Shown: piece by piece, positions 22,601 through 35,071 of the stretch
Layout of the letters: the number at the start of each line of letters is the position of its first letter
Position numbering within the stretch: the stretch's first letter is position 1
From: Phallus indusiatus
Taxonomy: Eukaryota; Basidiomycota; Agaricomycetes; Phallales; Phallaceae
NCBI GenBank assembly: GCA_027605045.1
Contig: JAQFWX010000008.1
Coordinates: 1,798,001 to 1,862,000 of the forward strand
DNA length: 64,000 nucleotides
Direction of reading: 5' to 3'
The notes under the pieces: generated by a model
What the model was told of the DNA's origin: nothing
Seen by the model: the letters and a program-made list of their open reading frames with translations, nothing else
Databases searched by the model: none
Translations under genes and position numbers: made by a program

Positions 22601-25600
22601 ATGTCAATCCTAGGTCTACTTCCCGGTTCTAAAACTTTTCTACGAATTTCGGTCTGTTGTATTCTCTTATCCCAACGGGGGTTGTGGCCGTCTGACTCTT
22701 TCATTTGATGGACTTGAACAGGGCAAGGAGCTCGATAAGATCGAGCGAAAAGCTGACAACCTGCATAATAGTTTTATGCCCGTCAGTGTTCGCGACGAAG
22801 AGGTGGACTACGACACTCCCCAGTCGCGCGTCGCCAAATTGATAGAACAGTTCAAGGATCAAGTACGTCCTTAGGCGATGGTTGCGTGCAGAGGACTCGT
22901 TGCTGACGTGAACTGCCTTTTAAGGTGAAGAGAGGACAACCAGTTTCTGTCACGACCAAGACTTTGGTAAGCGCAAATGTTTACCCGGCTTCTTAGAACA
23001 TCAACGATCTGACAGATGCATATAATTTTCACAGTCATCTTTGATAGATCTTCTCAGGCATCCTACTGCTATAGATGATCGTAAACACTTCGTAAGTCTA
23101 TCTCTAATGCGATCGGATGAAGTAACAACTTGCCATTCTGTAGCTGGAGAATGCATTAGTCCTGTTATCCCGCCTTCCTGAGGGAGAATTAGCGACCAAA
23201 TTAACCAACCAAGTGACTGAGCTTTGTAAGTTATTTTACTGGTAAAAGCACTATGTATCTCACTGACGATTAACCACTACCACAACACCTGCACCATGCA
23301 GTGTACTATGATTTGCCCCATCCTCCCGCAACGTATATGGGAGATAACTACCGCTTCAGAACTGCAGACGGGTCTTACAACAACGTGGACCTGCCTGATC
23401 TGGGAAAGGCGAATACGCCGTATTGCCGAAGTGTGCAAGCACAACATCCCCTTTCTTCCGCTGAGCTCCCGGATGCGCAGTTGGTTTACGATACCCTGTT
23501 GAAAAGAGATAAAGTACGTTTTTTCGATGTCATCTGTAGGAATTGATCCGTTGATTGATATCCCGGGTTCTATTTGTGTAGGTCGTCGATCATCCAGCTG
23601 GTTTATCCAATTTGTTCTTCAGTTTTGCGACATTCGTAATCCACTCGTAAGTAGATGGGCTGGAACATATTCAGCGTTTTTTCAATTCTCTTTTCAAAGG
23701 GTCTTCCGCACAAAGTTCCAGAATTGGGATATAAACGAAACTTCCTCATACGTTGATTTGGCTCCATTGTATGGTAATGACCAGAAGAAGCAAGATGCCG
23801 TTCGGACTTCGCCGAAAGATGGCCGCGGGACTATGAAGCCGGATACCTTTGCCGAGGATCGTCTCTTGTTCCTCCCGCCCGCTACATGTGCTTTGTTAGT
23901 ACTGTTTTCAAGAAATCGTAAGCATTCTTTACCTTTCTCTTCGAACGGGGAATAATGTGTTTATGTTGCAGATAACGTGGGTTTCATTCAGCAGAGATTT
24001 GGTACTGACCCTTTAACTGACATTATCGACAGTACATCGCTAAAAAACTACTTGAAATCAACGAACGAGGAGCATGGGCTGACCCCGAAACGTTGGAAGG
24101 AGACGACGAAGCGACTGTCGCGAAACGTAACCGACAAGACGACGAGATCTTTCAAACCGCACGATGCATCAATGCATTTTGGTTTGCTCAGGTTGTGTTT
24201 TCCGATTACTTCTCGTGCATTCTTGGGTTAGTCAGAGATGGAAGTAGTTGGAATCTCGCACCTTTCAATGTAAAACCCTTTCATTCCTCTTTTGCTTTTG
24301 AAATAGAGACGCTGACACTGATCAGGAAATTCGCAAAGACGACCACAGTACCGTTGAGCGAGGCCGCGGAAACAGCTGCAGTGTCGAAGCAAGTGCAACA
24401 CACATCCTCTTTGAATCAGCTTCACTAACGCCCTATAACAGTTCAACATTCTCTACCGCTGGCACCCAACAATGTCACCGCATGACGAGCAATATATCGA
24501 ACAGGAGTTCCAACAACTGTTTGGTAAACCGTCCAACCAAATCACTCCATCAGATTTTGGTAAAGGCATGGGACGCGTTCAAGCATCCTTGTCTCCTAAT
24601 CCCGGTGAATGGTCCTTTGGAGGGTGAGAACGAACGATTCTACAAATTGAGTGCAATAGTCATTGATATCAAATGTGTAGCTTAAAACGAACTGCCAACG
24701 GGTCGTTTGACGATGAAGCTCTAGCTGGCATTTTGAAGGATGCGTAAGTGTTTAAACATATATAACATTCTTGATGGAGACGAAGATCAATGTGCCGTTT
24801 TTCTCATCAGTACATCTCGGGCTGGAGGCGCTTTCGGAGCTCGTAGAAGTCCCGAAGTCATGCGTGTAATTGAACTCATGGGCATCGAACAAGCTCGTAC
24901 TTGGGGTGTTTGCAGTCTCAATGATTTCAGAAGAGTATGTTTACCGCTTGCATGCCCTTAATCCCATTGCATTAACTTCTGTTCACAGTTCTTGCAACTG
25001 AAACGTAAGTACTGTGCACTTGCTGAGTAACCTCCTGGCACTCAACTTTTTGGAAGCGTACTCGTCATTTGAGGAATGGAATGTTCGTACATTAATATTG
25101 CTTCAATCAATGCCGTTCTAATCACTCTTTCTGTAGCCGGATCCAGAAATTGCCGGCGCCGCAAGACGGTTGTACGGCAACATCGAGTATCTAGAGCTTT
25201 ATGTATGTCCGATTATTTCGTCTTCTCGTTATCCAATAACTGACTTGGCTCCAAGCCTGGGTTGCAAGCTGAACAAACGATTCCCGTATGTCATATTCAT
25301 TACATACTCGTGACGTCCTTATGAATCTGTTGTTTTCTACAGCTTATACCGGGTGCTGGTCTCTGCCCTCCTTTCACGGTTGCTCGTGCCATTCTTGCAG
25401 GTGGGACTAAAAAAAAGAATGCTTTTTTTAAGTTGATTATAACGCAAATTGTCAGATGCCATTGCTTTGACTCGCGGAGATCGATACTTCACAACCGATG
25501 CCACCCCATACAACTTGACAGCATGGGGCTTCCAAGACATCCAACGCGATACCACGAACGCAGGGTTTGGAAGCACACTGGGAAGATGTACGTTTTCTTT

Positions 25601-27685
25601 ACTTGTTCCTCACTTAGCGTGTGCGGCTTTTGACAGCGACCTTGACACAAGTATTCCTTCGTACTCTTCCGAACGACTACACGAGTGACAGCTCATACAC
25701 GTGGTTCCCATTGGTGACACCCGATGCAATGAAGGCTAACCTTGTCAAGCTCGGGATTGATAAGAAGTACACCTTCACCAGGCCACCACATGTTGAAGGC
25801 GTCCGGCCTGTCTCTGCTTACACAGCTGTTCGTGCTATCCTGGACGACAAGACGAACTTCATCAACCCTACCGCTGAGCGGGCTAAGACAATTCTTTCTA
25901 ACAATTCTGCTGTCGCTAGCACCAACGAAAGGTATAATAATTCATAGTGCTGGTGCTTGAAGGCGGTGCTTACTTTGACTCTCTAACTCCATCTTAGCTT
26001 CTTAACTACGTTGAACAATGTCGAAGTGCACCAGAAAAACATCAAGTTTATACAATCTTCTTTAACTCATAACGATTTCACGAACAAGTCTGGACAATTC
26101 TTTTACGAAAAAACCATATCCTTGATTAAAGCGAAGAGTTACGCGCTTCCGGGTGGGAACAGTTTGATGGTCGATATTGTCGTAAGTTCATTCGTGACGA
26201 GTGTTTTGATAACATTCGGTACTGACGATGATCCGCAGGGGGATGTCATCCAAGCTCTCACTGTAGCATACGTCTCTGAAGCATTGGTAAGCGACCGTTG
26301 AACAACTTGACCGAAGACGTCGCGTTTAATGCTGCGTCTCTCATTGCTAACAGGCCGGCTTCCCACTCAAGACGGAGCAAAACCCACGAGGCATCTACAT
26401 CAACCGCGAACTTCAACAAATGCTTCGCGACATTTACTCTTACGTCTATCTTCAAGCCGACTCTTCTCAACTGATGCGAGCGGGAGAACTTGCCAAATCA
26501 CACGCACAGCAGTTATTGCACGCCATAAAGGGCAACTTGAAACCTGTCTTTCCTGTACGTGTACATTGGTGTATGGGTGCAATCTGCTATTATGCTAATG
26601 GTTTCTCGATGCAGCGCACTCTGAGCTCGATATTCTTCGGACCGGAGCCTCCCAGCGTAGATGTCAACTATTTGCAAAACCTTCTAACTCTTCCTTCGGA
26701 GAAATCTACCAAGGAAGATATTTCAACTGATGTTCTTGCTCTTGTTCTTGCATCGAGCATTCCGCTTGCCCAGGGTGAGATCCTGTTTGACTCCACATGC
26801 GAACCTGGAAATGTCATGCTAAACTGAATGTCTAGCCATAAGTAATGTCGTTGATTTCTACCTGCAAGATGCGAATCTTCAGCATCGCGAAAGCATCGAA
26901 GCCATCATTGGTGTATCTAATGCTCAAAGTAATGCCATTCTGTGTGGTTACGTGCGCGAAGCTTTGCGTGAGTGTGACAATTTGTCGTCACGCTTTTTTC
27001 GACATAGCTGAACAACCAACTTCTTAGGTCTCTCTCCTCCCATCCAAGGCGTTCATCGTAAGCATCATTATTCGTTCTCCTCGCGAACTTCTTTGAGTCA
27101 ACTATCTCTAATTTAGGTCACTGCAACGCGCCACTTAATGTCAATGACGTAACATTAGTACAAGGACACGATGTTTTCTTGGGTATCGTTGATGCCAATC
27201 TCGACGTAAGTACTTCCGGACAAGCATTTTCAGCGAGCTAATCTCACTATCTATCTATATCGTCATTCAGCCTCAAGTTTTCCCTGACCCTACAACTGTC
27301 GATCCATCAAGACCCGCTGATCGTTACATTGGGTTGGATGATGCCCTTGATGGGTAAGTAGCAATTGTACATCACAGTCGTCAAGCTGATCTAACCCATA
27401 CTCTATAGAATATTCACCAAGGATTTCGTCGAACACGTGATTGCTCAATCCTTACGTGCCGTGTACGGTCTGAAGAACCTGCGTCGTGGTCCTGGTACCA
27501 CTGGAACCTTGAGAAGGTAAGCTGAAGTAGTCGTTCTAAGCGATCCTTCTTTTCATTAACCGTGTGATCTTCAATTATCTAGAATCGATGATGTTGCCCA
27601 CGGATTACCTGTTCACAAGTACTTGAACATCAATCGTGTTTTGACACCCTGGACCAAGTCTATGATAATTCAATATGACCCTTAA
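22601..27685 (+). CDS. ppo: Ppo-type fatty acid dioxygenase (heme peroxidase plus P450-like half)
   Basis: A linoleate dioxygenase/diol-synthase family enzyme that makes oxylipins from C18 fatty acids. It is split into many small exons. The N-terminal peroxidase half has DHPAGLSNLFFSFATFVIHS with the distal histidine, SSYVDLAPLYG, the long RQDDEIFQTARCINAFWFAQ helix and FNILYRWHPTMS with the catalytic tyrosine and proximal histidine. YLELYPGLQAEQTIPLIPGA follows. The C-terminal half is P450-like: GIYINRELQQMLRDIYSY, FYLQDANLQHRESIEAIIG, GYVREALRLSPPIQGVHRH and FPDPTTVDPSRPADRYIG. In the place of the thiolate loop it has DDALDGIFTKDFVEHVIAQS with no cysteine, so the second-half isomerase chemistry is probably lost. 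The start is uncertain; MSILGLLPG at 22601 followed by an intron before GKELDKIERKAD (22722) is my best guess. The stop is at 27685. One intron is GC-AG. Confidence 0.85.
24389..24441 (+). other. Non-canonical GC-AG intron in the dioxygenase gene
   Basis: The exon ending NSCSVE is followed by GCAAGTGC and the next exon FNILYRWH starts after AACAG at 24441. Only a 53-nt intron with a GC donor joins the two in frame. The rest of the donor (AAGT) matches the strong consensus usually seen with GC-AG introns. Confidence 0.7.
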
Positions 27686-28264
27686 GGTTTTTAAAGTCCA
27701 ATTGACGATACCCACGAACGATTATCTACATTCTGTAACATTTAGTTGAATGATTTTTTTTTGAGTCATTGATACTTATTATTTTTGCCACATTCCGAAT
27801 TTGGTGCGATTGAAGAATATGAGTTAAATAGATCTCGCATTCTTTCATACCGAGATCGAGACGCGCCGTATGGTGATACTGGACTAGAGACTCCACAACG
27901 GGGGTAATCGTCGTTCCAGAGTAAGATCTATCGATCACAACACCACTCAGAACATTCGTCGAATATATCTGCATCAGGGCGTTCTACAAGCACAAACGCT
28001 TGCCACATTGAACCGTTCGAAGAATAGCTGGGCTAGTAATTCTTGTTGGGTGTGGGTAACATGAACACAGAGTGTTGTGGGTGATTCATTCTGTTTACGG
28101 CGAAGACCAAGACGCGTGAACAAGATGTATTTCCTGGAAGGAATATAAGCATCAAGAGCTAGCCTTTACAAGTCACTAGTCAATACCCGAAAAGCAGACA
28201 TTTGGGGTTTATAGGGCAAATAGAAGCGCTCGTATAGACAAGCTCACGCCCACACACGTCCACT
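27686..28264. other. Intergenic, no gene seen
   Basis: About 580 nt between the dioxygenase stop and the Vma12-like start. A minus-strand 82-residue frame here has no supporting features. The last 130 nt are presumably promoter and leader of the downstream gene. Confidence 0.4.
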
Positions 28265-28995
28265 ATGTCAGATTTGACCACCACGACCGTTTCTCTTCCA
28301 CAGCATCTGGCTGAAAAACTCGAGGTCGCAGTCCATCTTCTACCGGTCGAATTGAAGGATGCACTGCAAATTCCACTCAAAAAACAAGTAGAAATATCCT
28401 ACCCAACCCTCCTGAAAATCTCTCAATGGGCTCGCACGGAAGATGCGCGTAAACAACTCTCCAGAAAGCAGCTGAACCCAAATGACTATACGATGATTTC
28501 GCTTCTATCCGGAACAATCACATCCCCTCTTTCCAAATTTCCAAAGTACGAACCTCCGGAGGATCCTGCGGAAACAGCACACAAGAATCTGAATGATAGG
28601 AGAGCGATTATCGCGCTTGTCAACGCTCTTTTCAGCATCGGAGGAGCGGGCTTTGCCAGCTGGTGGGCTAGTAAACATGTGGGCTGGCGAGACGAATGGG
28701 TATGCAATATATTGAATGTGTATATCCGAAAGTTTGACTGACGAGATGCTAGCGAGCTTTATTCGCTCTATCGGTTGCACTAATGCTCGCTGCGACTGAA
28801 GGTATCCTGTTTATTATATGGCAATCGCGTGAAGACAAATCGCGTCGTCCGAAAGGCACACGCTTGCAGTTTGATCAGAAGAATAAAAGAGAGAAGCTTT
28901 CGGAAGATGCAGAGGAGACTAAGATCACCCCTGCGCCGATCAAGAAAGAAAAGGACGACGACACGAAGCTGCGAAAAAGACGAGCTGGTCACTGA
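28265..28995 (+). CDS. VMA12: V-ATPase assembly factor Vma12-like (TMEM199 family)
   Basis: An ER-resident assembly factor for the V0 sector of the vacuolar proton ATPase. Exon 1 is 28265-28699 and exon 2 28753-28995; a phase-0 GTATGC...GCTAG intron gives 225 residues. The cytosolic N-terminal part (1-110) includes LLPVELKDALQIPLKK and a YEPPEDPAE linker. Two membrane segments follow: AIIALVNALFSIGGAGFASW (about 114-134), the short loop SKHVGWRDEW, and RALFALSVALMLAATEGILF (about 146-168). The C terminus is lysine- and glutamate-rich and cytosolic, ending RKRRAGH. Two C-terminal helices with a charged tail, the FASWWAS and W-R-ALFAL signatures and the length all fit the family. Confidence 0.8.
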
Positions 28996-29058
28996 TACCA
29001 TTCACACAATAATAAAGATCCATTAATAGCTTCTATTCTAGGGTATCCAACTATGTAA

Positions 29059-29244
29059 CTACCATGCGCCCATGGCGTGCATAAACAACGACAAGTACCA
29101 GCCTGTTATTCCCCACACCTCCAACCGATTATCATCGTCGCCTGTCGCCGCTGGTAGGGGTATTTTATCCAAAACGTCTACGGTGTAATAAGGTTGCAAT
29201 CCCTGGAAGAGGTCTCGCCGAAAAGAGCTTTTAAATATGTACAT
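29059..29244 (-). CDS. Small ORF, 61 aa, unknown
   Basis: A single-exon frame starts with ATG at 29244 and begins MYIFKSSFRRDLFQGLQPYY. It continues TVDVLDKIPLPAAT and ends LEVWGITGWYLSLFMHAMGA plus W. The aromatic, structured look (no low complexity, short hydrophobic end) is more protein-like than most frames of this length, and it could be a small mitochondrial or membrane protein. It lies tail-to-tail with the Vma12-like gene, about 60 nt apart. I recognise no family. Confidence 0.35.
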   Translation of the reverse strand: MYIFKSSFRRDLFQGLQPYYTVDVLDKIPLPAATGDDDNRLEVWGITGWYLSLFMHAMGAW

Positions 29245-30838
29245 ACGTTTACACTTTGGGCGCTCAAGCTTATATGCACACTAAAAGTACTGTTCCGGAG
29301 AACGAAGGGTCGCGTCGGATTGGATCTTTCTCAAATTTATGTTTTAGTGATTTGAACGTCAAAAAATGAAATACTCTCTAATTCCAATCGTTCGTCTTCT
29401 TGAAATTATATTGTACATCAATAAGAGACTGCCTTGTCGACATTTTGGTCAAGTTAACGTTGCCATCATGAGCGCATGTACCTCAAAACTCTCGAATAAT
29501 ATCCTCGCCGAAGTTCACAATATTTTTTCATTGATGGATCTATGTCATTCAGTTCTATTCATTTTCCAAGTTCCGTAGTTTGTATGGCTACAATTAGGTA
29601 ACATAAAAATAAAAATACTAATTCGACCTTCGAGTTTAACACCTATTATCACGCTTGTGAATTGCCGCGGCAATTTTAATCAAGGTCGTCCAACATATGA
29701 AGGTAGATATTTCGGACCGCCTTGATATACTCAATGCATGCATCAATACTCTCGTCTCCACGATCCAGTCTGACACACCAAGGCCTAGTACGACCAATTT
29801 GGTAAAAAGTACGGGTGACCCGGCCTTGCAATTCCATTCAGAAGGTTCTGTATAATCTTCATCAATCTACAAAGTATCGTTACTTGATATTTACAGTCTA
29901 TTATCTGTAGCAAGGCCAGTTTCCCCGGTTAAATAATAGGGTTAGGGTTAAGACCAATTTTGAACCAAAAAAAAGCCCGGCCACCCCAGAGGGGGTAGAC
30001 CAGGTCAGGAAAATATTTCGACAGTGCATGCAGTAATTTACCACATACAAACCATGGGCCTCGACAAAGGACATTTGGTCGCCGTGCTATGGCCAACTCC
30101 CATAGTCCGCGAACACGAGTACTTGAAAGTATTCACGCCATCAAGGTAAGTATGAAGAAAATGGATATTTCGTGAAGGATTTATATATAATCTACAAATG
30201 TCGTGCACGGACGCTACAGACAAGCGGCTGAACTTGACGCGTTGATGGTGACTTCCCGGCAATTCAATGTGTTCTCGTTAAATTCAGTCTTTGGAGATAG
30301 AAAATGATATTTAGCGATATATCGTAACTTCCGAAACGTCAATAATCTATTCTCAAGCTCAAGTCTGTTGTAATGCGCGTGTACAAGCTACCAACAAATC
30401 GTAGTAGTATCTGAGATAATTGGAACCGTGCATGAAAGTGATTTCTTGTATCTTGGAATAACCTCCCTCAGACAGTCAATTAAGAGCTATAATTAGAGCA
30501 CAATTTTCCTTCGGCGGTGATGTTATCAACATGATTTCCGTCTCGAAATCGACTTGGGTTTAATTGTCATGCAACCAGAGAACACGTTATAAAATATGTT
30601 ATAGACACGAGCCAACCTGGACCGGTTCAGCCGGCACGACGTATGCGTGGGAATAACAAGGGTTGGCCTGAGTCTATAAGAAGCCGGTTGATTACGACCA
30701 TCTCATGCCAGTCCGACCAAGACCTTTCATCGATTGATAATCAATCATTTTTTCAGAACGTAGGTCTTCCTTTTACACCCAAAATGTTGGTGACAGTTTC
30801 CCGACTTCTTTTTCTATCTGAAAAAAAGGCTTGTGCCA
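29245..30838. other. Intergenic, no gene seen
   Basis: About 1.6 kb without a supported gene. It contains the short telomere-like repeat at 29937 and, at the right end, the promoter of the M20 peptidase gene. Confidence 0.45.
29937..29950. repeat. Short interstitial telomere-like repeat
   Basis: TAGGGTTAGGGTTA is present, about two units of TTAGGG, the usual telomere repeat of filamentous fungi. It is isolated, with no longer array around it. Confidence 0.6.
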
Positions 30839-32814
30839 ATGACATCAATGGTTGACGACAGTGTCGACGTATTTCGACCCGAAGTTTTGAAAACGATTGA
30901 AGACGAGATCGAAAAGTACAAAACAGAACTTACCGACCTCAGCTTGAAGATTCACGGTACGCCAAATCACACCATCTTGGATTCATTCTGACAAGTACCG
31001 TGGAAGATCACCCTGAACTCAAATTCGAAGAACAGTCAGTACGCTACCTCTCTGACCATATATGAGAACTGAATTCTCAGCTTCTGAAGTTATGCTCACG
31101 ACACATTGACATCTTTTATGGAATCCCAGGGATTCGAAGTGACACGACACTATCTGGGTTTATCAACTGCCTGGAAAGCAACTTTCACCCACGGCACGGG
31201 CCCTAACCGTGGGCGGGTATTGGGTGTAAACTCGGAGATGGATGCTCTTCCCGGTATTGGCCATGCTTGTGGACACAATTTGGTGAGAATTCAGACATGA
31301 TACTTATTTGGTGTGGCTCATAAATATAATCTGACAAGATCGCTATTGTCGGTGTGGGAATAAGTCTGGCTGTAAGAGCGGCGATGGTGAAGCATAACAT
31401 TGTGGGAAAGATTGTTCTTCTTGGGACCCCAGGTATGCTGCGTCCTTATGTGGTTATGTTACTATTTACATGGACGTTTTTGATTTTTCCTCTCAAGCCG
31501 AGGAGACAGGTGCAGGAAAAGTGATCTTGATTGAAAGAGGTGGTTATCAGGATATGGACGTATGTCTGATGTAAGTTCCATCCCACCCACTTAATACTAG
31601 CTTATAACCAAACCATTTTTCGCTTATCAAGGGCCCATCCTATGGCGGGGGAACCCCATACCGCAGGAACAGGACCTAGTCGGGCATTTCAAATACTGAC
31701 GGTGGAATACGAGGGTCACCCGTACGCACCTGGGATTTTAAACATACACAGCCCGACTTCTATTTATCTCGGACTAGTGCACATGCTTCAGCAGCCCCAT
31801 GGGAAGGTCAAAATGCTTTAGATGCCGCTTTCATAGCCTACGGAAGTATCTCGGCTCTTCGACAGCAAATGAAACCAACGCACCGGATCCATGGAATTGT
31901 TGAAGGAAAAGATTGGGCCCCGAACAGTAGGTCGATTTATTGGAAGTTCGGAGAAAGTATAGACATTGAACCCGTATCATCTTAGTCATACCGGACTATG
32001 CCAAAATGACGTGGATAGTCCGTGCACCCACTGTTAAAGAGTTCAAGGTTTTGAGAGAACGAGTTGTCAAGTGTTTAGAGTATGTTGAGACGTACTTCTT
32101 TAGCATTTTCTTTTCACTTTTTTAGAGCTGCCGCACTTGCAACTGATACGAAAGCTAAGGTCGAATATACGGAGCTACAGTATGATTTAGCACAAAATGA
32201 AGTCCTAGGTTCGTGCACAGTTTGTGACGGAATCCCTTTCTCTTTTAAAGCAAGCATGTTCTTCGCATTATAGCACAAGAATTTTCGGAGGTAGCGTCCA
32301 AACGATATGGAATCAAAGTCAGCTCAGGAGATGAAGGTGCAATGGGAGGAAGCACCGATTTTGTAAGTCTGCTTAGATTGAGATGCCTGGGCTTTGTAGA
32401 ATAATGATTGGTTCATAGGGCAATGTGACTTATAGTAAGGTTTACGAAGAACCTGTTTTCTCCTATTAAGGGAGTCCTACAGCTCTACCTGCCTTGCATC
32501 CTGGCTACGGTACGCTCCGATAATATCCATAAATCTTTTCTTTCCCGACACAATTTATTCTAGTCATACCAACTCAACCGAACGGAGGAAATCACACCGC
32601 CCAATTTGCAGAATCCGCACGAACACAAGAGGCACATAATATAACGTTCAACATTATCAGTATTCTTGCGTTAAATGGGGCCAGAGTGTTGGATGATGAG
32701 AAGTTCTTCAATGAAGTATTTCTAACGAAATTTTCTAGAAGGAAGACGAGAGCTGATTTGGTACAGGTTCGGACATCGTTTGAAGAGACCATGAAAGTGA
32801 TGAGAGACGCTTAG
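30839..32814 (+). CDS. M20 family peptidase/amidohydrolase, copy 1 (PM20D2-like)
   Basis: A metal-dependent amidohydrolase of peptidase family M20, closest in pattern to PM20D2-type dipeptidases/aminoacylases. Spliced parts in order: [49 protein letters not shown], the metal-site motif [35 protein letters not shown] with the catalytic glutamate region, [15 protein letters not shown], and the dimerisation-domain start [20 protein letters not shown] (spliced through a GTACGC donor). [49 protein letters not shown] and a final [10 protein letters not shown] follow. All junctions hold phase. Start choice: ATG at 30839, with a second in-frame ATG nine bases later. Its paralog faces it at 44.7-46.7 kb. 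Confidence 0.82.
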
Positions 32815-33530
32815 TAGGTCAAGAGTTGTTGGAATTAGTTAAGAGACGTCAGGTCATTTCAATCCAGATTTCCGGTGTTATTTTGTGTTTTTGATGACTT
32901 TAGCACCTTATGTCATTGAGCGTATGTATATCATAACTGAGATTAGTGCACGATGAGGAACAATTGCGAATCAACGATGTCATTCTTATTTAAAACTTTC
33001 CCGACCTGGTAATCATCGAAACTAAAATTATAACTCTCACGAAAGTAATTCAGTGATTAAAGATCTTTTAAGAGTATCCGCAGTACTCTAGGCCGCGCTC
33101 GCTATCTCGATCAGAAACAGTGTAATCCAATAGTTCACTCAAACATAAAACCGTGATTCCTTGCACACATATGGCCCTAAATATTTCTTCAAATGTGTCT
33201 TCTAGTCACAAGGGAGTAGTGAATATACCTACTCGTGCCAAAACCCGACTTGGAGAGTAGAGATTTTTTTTTTGGAACTATTAAAGGCAGCATAATAAAA
33301 TGTAGCCAATAAAGCGGACGGGGAATCCACCCATATTTTTGTGAAAATTGACAATACTGCCATAGAACAATGACGGAAAATGTGAAGACGAGTCAAGTAG
33401 TTACTTTTAACTCGTCTCGGAAGCAAACCTAAATCTTACCATACACGGTAGGTCGTTTCAAACTCAGTCATGTCCTAACCTTTCGTGAGCACTGTTAGTA
33501 ATCAAAATTACGTAAAAACGGGGAACAAAC
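32815..33530. other. Intergenic, no gene seen
   Basis: About 700 nt, AT-rich, without a convincing open frame. It probably holds the M20 gene's 3' end and the Sdh5 promoter. Confidence 0.4.
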
Positions 33531-34115
33531 ATGCAACGTCTCCTTCACGCCAGTCCTCGAACAGTCCGCAATGCAGCTTATTCGCTCAGAACATTAACCC
33601 AGTCCGCTCCTCCTCTAAAATCCCAATTTAGTGATCCATATCCCTTGCCACTATCCTCTGAGACGCTAGCCGCGCAAACACGAGCAGCAGGAGAACAAGC
33701 GGAACAAGCAGATCCAGAAGAACAGCTACCAGCGCGTTTGCCTCGCTCTAACGAGTCTGTTCAAACGCTACGAGCACGGTTGATATATCAGTCGCGTAAA
33801 CGGGGGACGTTGGAGAGCGATTTACTGCTTAGCACCTTTGCGTCTGAGAATATCAAATGCATGACGGAAGAAGAATTGAAAGAATTTGACAGCGTAAAGC
33901 ATCCTTCTTCTGTTTAGTTTCTGGTAGCGCTCCTTCTAATACCTTTTGTTTAGCTTATGGACGAGCCAGACTGGGATATTTATTATTGGGCTGTCGATAA
34001 AAAAGCGCCACCTGAAAGATGGGCTAAATCACCACTGCTAGCCAAGTTGAGAAAGCACGCGGCGAATGAAGGAAAAGTTGTTAGACGTATGCCGGATTTA
34101 GCTAAAACCCGATGA
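33531..34115 (+). CDS. SDH5: Succinate dehydrogenase assembly factor 2 (Sdh5/SDHAF2)
   Basis: A mitochondrial matrix protein that inserts FAD into the flavoprotein subunit of succinate dehydrogenase (complex II). Exon 1 is 33531-33893, the intron GTAAAG...TTTAG, and exon 2 33954-34115, giving 174 residues. The first 30 residues ([20 protein letters not shown]) are basic and hydroxylated, a typical mitochondrial presequence. The SdhE-like core is [20 protein letters not shown] followed by STFA and, across the intron, [20 protein letters not shown]. The RGxxE-type motif of the family is seen as KRGTLESD. The C terminus is basic. Length and architecture fit fungal Sdh5, and it appears intact. 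Confidence 0.92.
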
Positions 34116-35071
34116 AAATGTCTACAGTCGTGGCCAATCATGTATGTGGTATGTTGTAGTTGTTATTTACGGGCTTCAAGCGTAATGGTGCGCCTATCGT
34201 TCAAATTCACTGTTGAATCAATTTCTTGGAGGAATTATTAATCCATTTTGTGACAAACTTAGAAGATCTCCGTTTCATTTGTAAACCATCCACTACAATA
34301 CTTGAATCTACAAAGCCGTCGATTAGTATCTCCTGGAACTTGTTATAACGAGAGGTCCCAGTTCCGGTCTTTGCCAAAGTTTTCGAAATAAGCATATCAA
34401 TTTTTCGAGTTAATAATTCATCCCAGGAAACTCCCCATAGTTGAATTCCGTATTGTAAGAAACCTTAACCAGATATAAAGTCCAGATTTATTTATGGCAC
34501 GATTCGTAATCCTCCTGCAAGTCTAATCCTCTCGTTTCCGGGTTTCACCTATACTGAGCTGAGTTACTGTCATATACTTATCGGTCTACTAGTATGCTTC
34601 GAGTTGACTCAGTCGTATGCAATACCAAATTGGCGCAATAAAATAGAAGCAGTATTTGACCCGTGTAAACCGCGCTTGCGGCTCATTATCTCATGACAAA
34701 AGGAAAACAATTTTGCTTTTTTTGACATATGTTGAGGGTCAATGAATTGGGTACGCAATTACGACACTGCATCTCACCAAAAGTTCTGTCAAGCAACGTA
34801 ATCAAAGAAAACGTCATTTTTCAAGATTATAAATATTGAACCACCAAACTAGCTTGTTACTGATTTGTTTTATTACAGAAGATTCAAAAACGGGCTGCGC
34901 CTTTCAATCGCGTGAAGGAATGACGCGTAAGAGTACAATCACCTTTCGAGGTACTCAAATTATACTCTGTTGAAAGATTGTTAGAGATATTTTGTAATTG
35001 GTACTTCATGTAATTTACGCACCAAATGATCAAATCGTTTGACCTCATGATCAGAGGAAACGACGGAGGAG
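34116..35071. other. Intergenic with one doubtful minus-strand frame
   Basis: About 950 nt. The only protein-like piece is the minus-strand frame at about 34207-34457, described separately. The rest is AT-rich sequence with no features seen. Confidence 0.4.
34207..34457 (-). CDS. Doubtful terminal exon, about 83 aa
   Basis: An open frame, possibly entered through an acceptor at about 34458, reads FLQYGIQLWGVSWDELLTRK, continues IDMLISKTLAKTGTGTSR, and ends KFVTKWINNSSKKLIQQ. No ATG is required if it is a last exon, but an internal ATG gives 62 residues. No upstream exon was found. It may be a gene fragment or chance. Confidence 0.2.
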
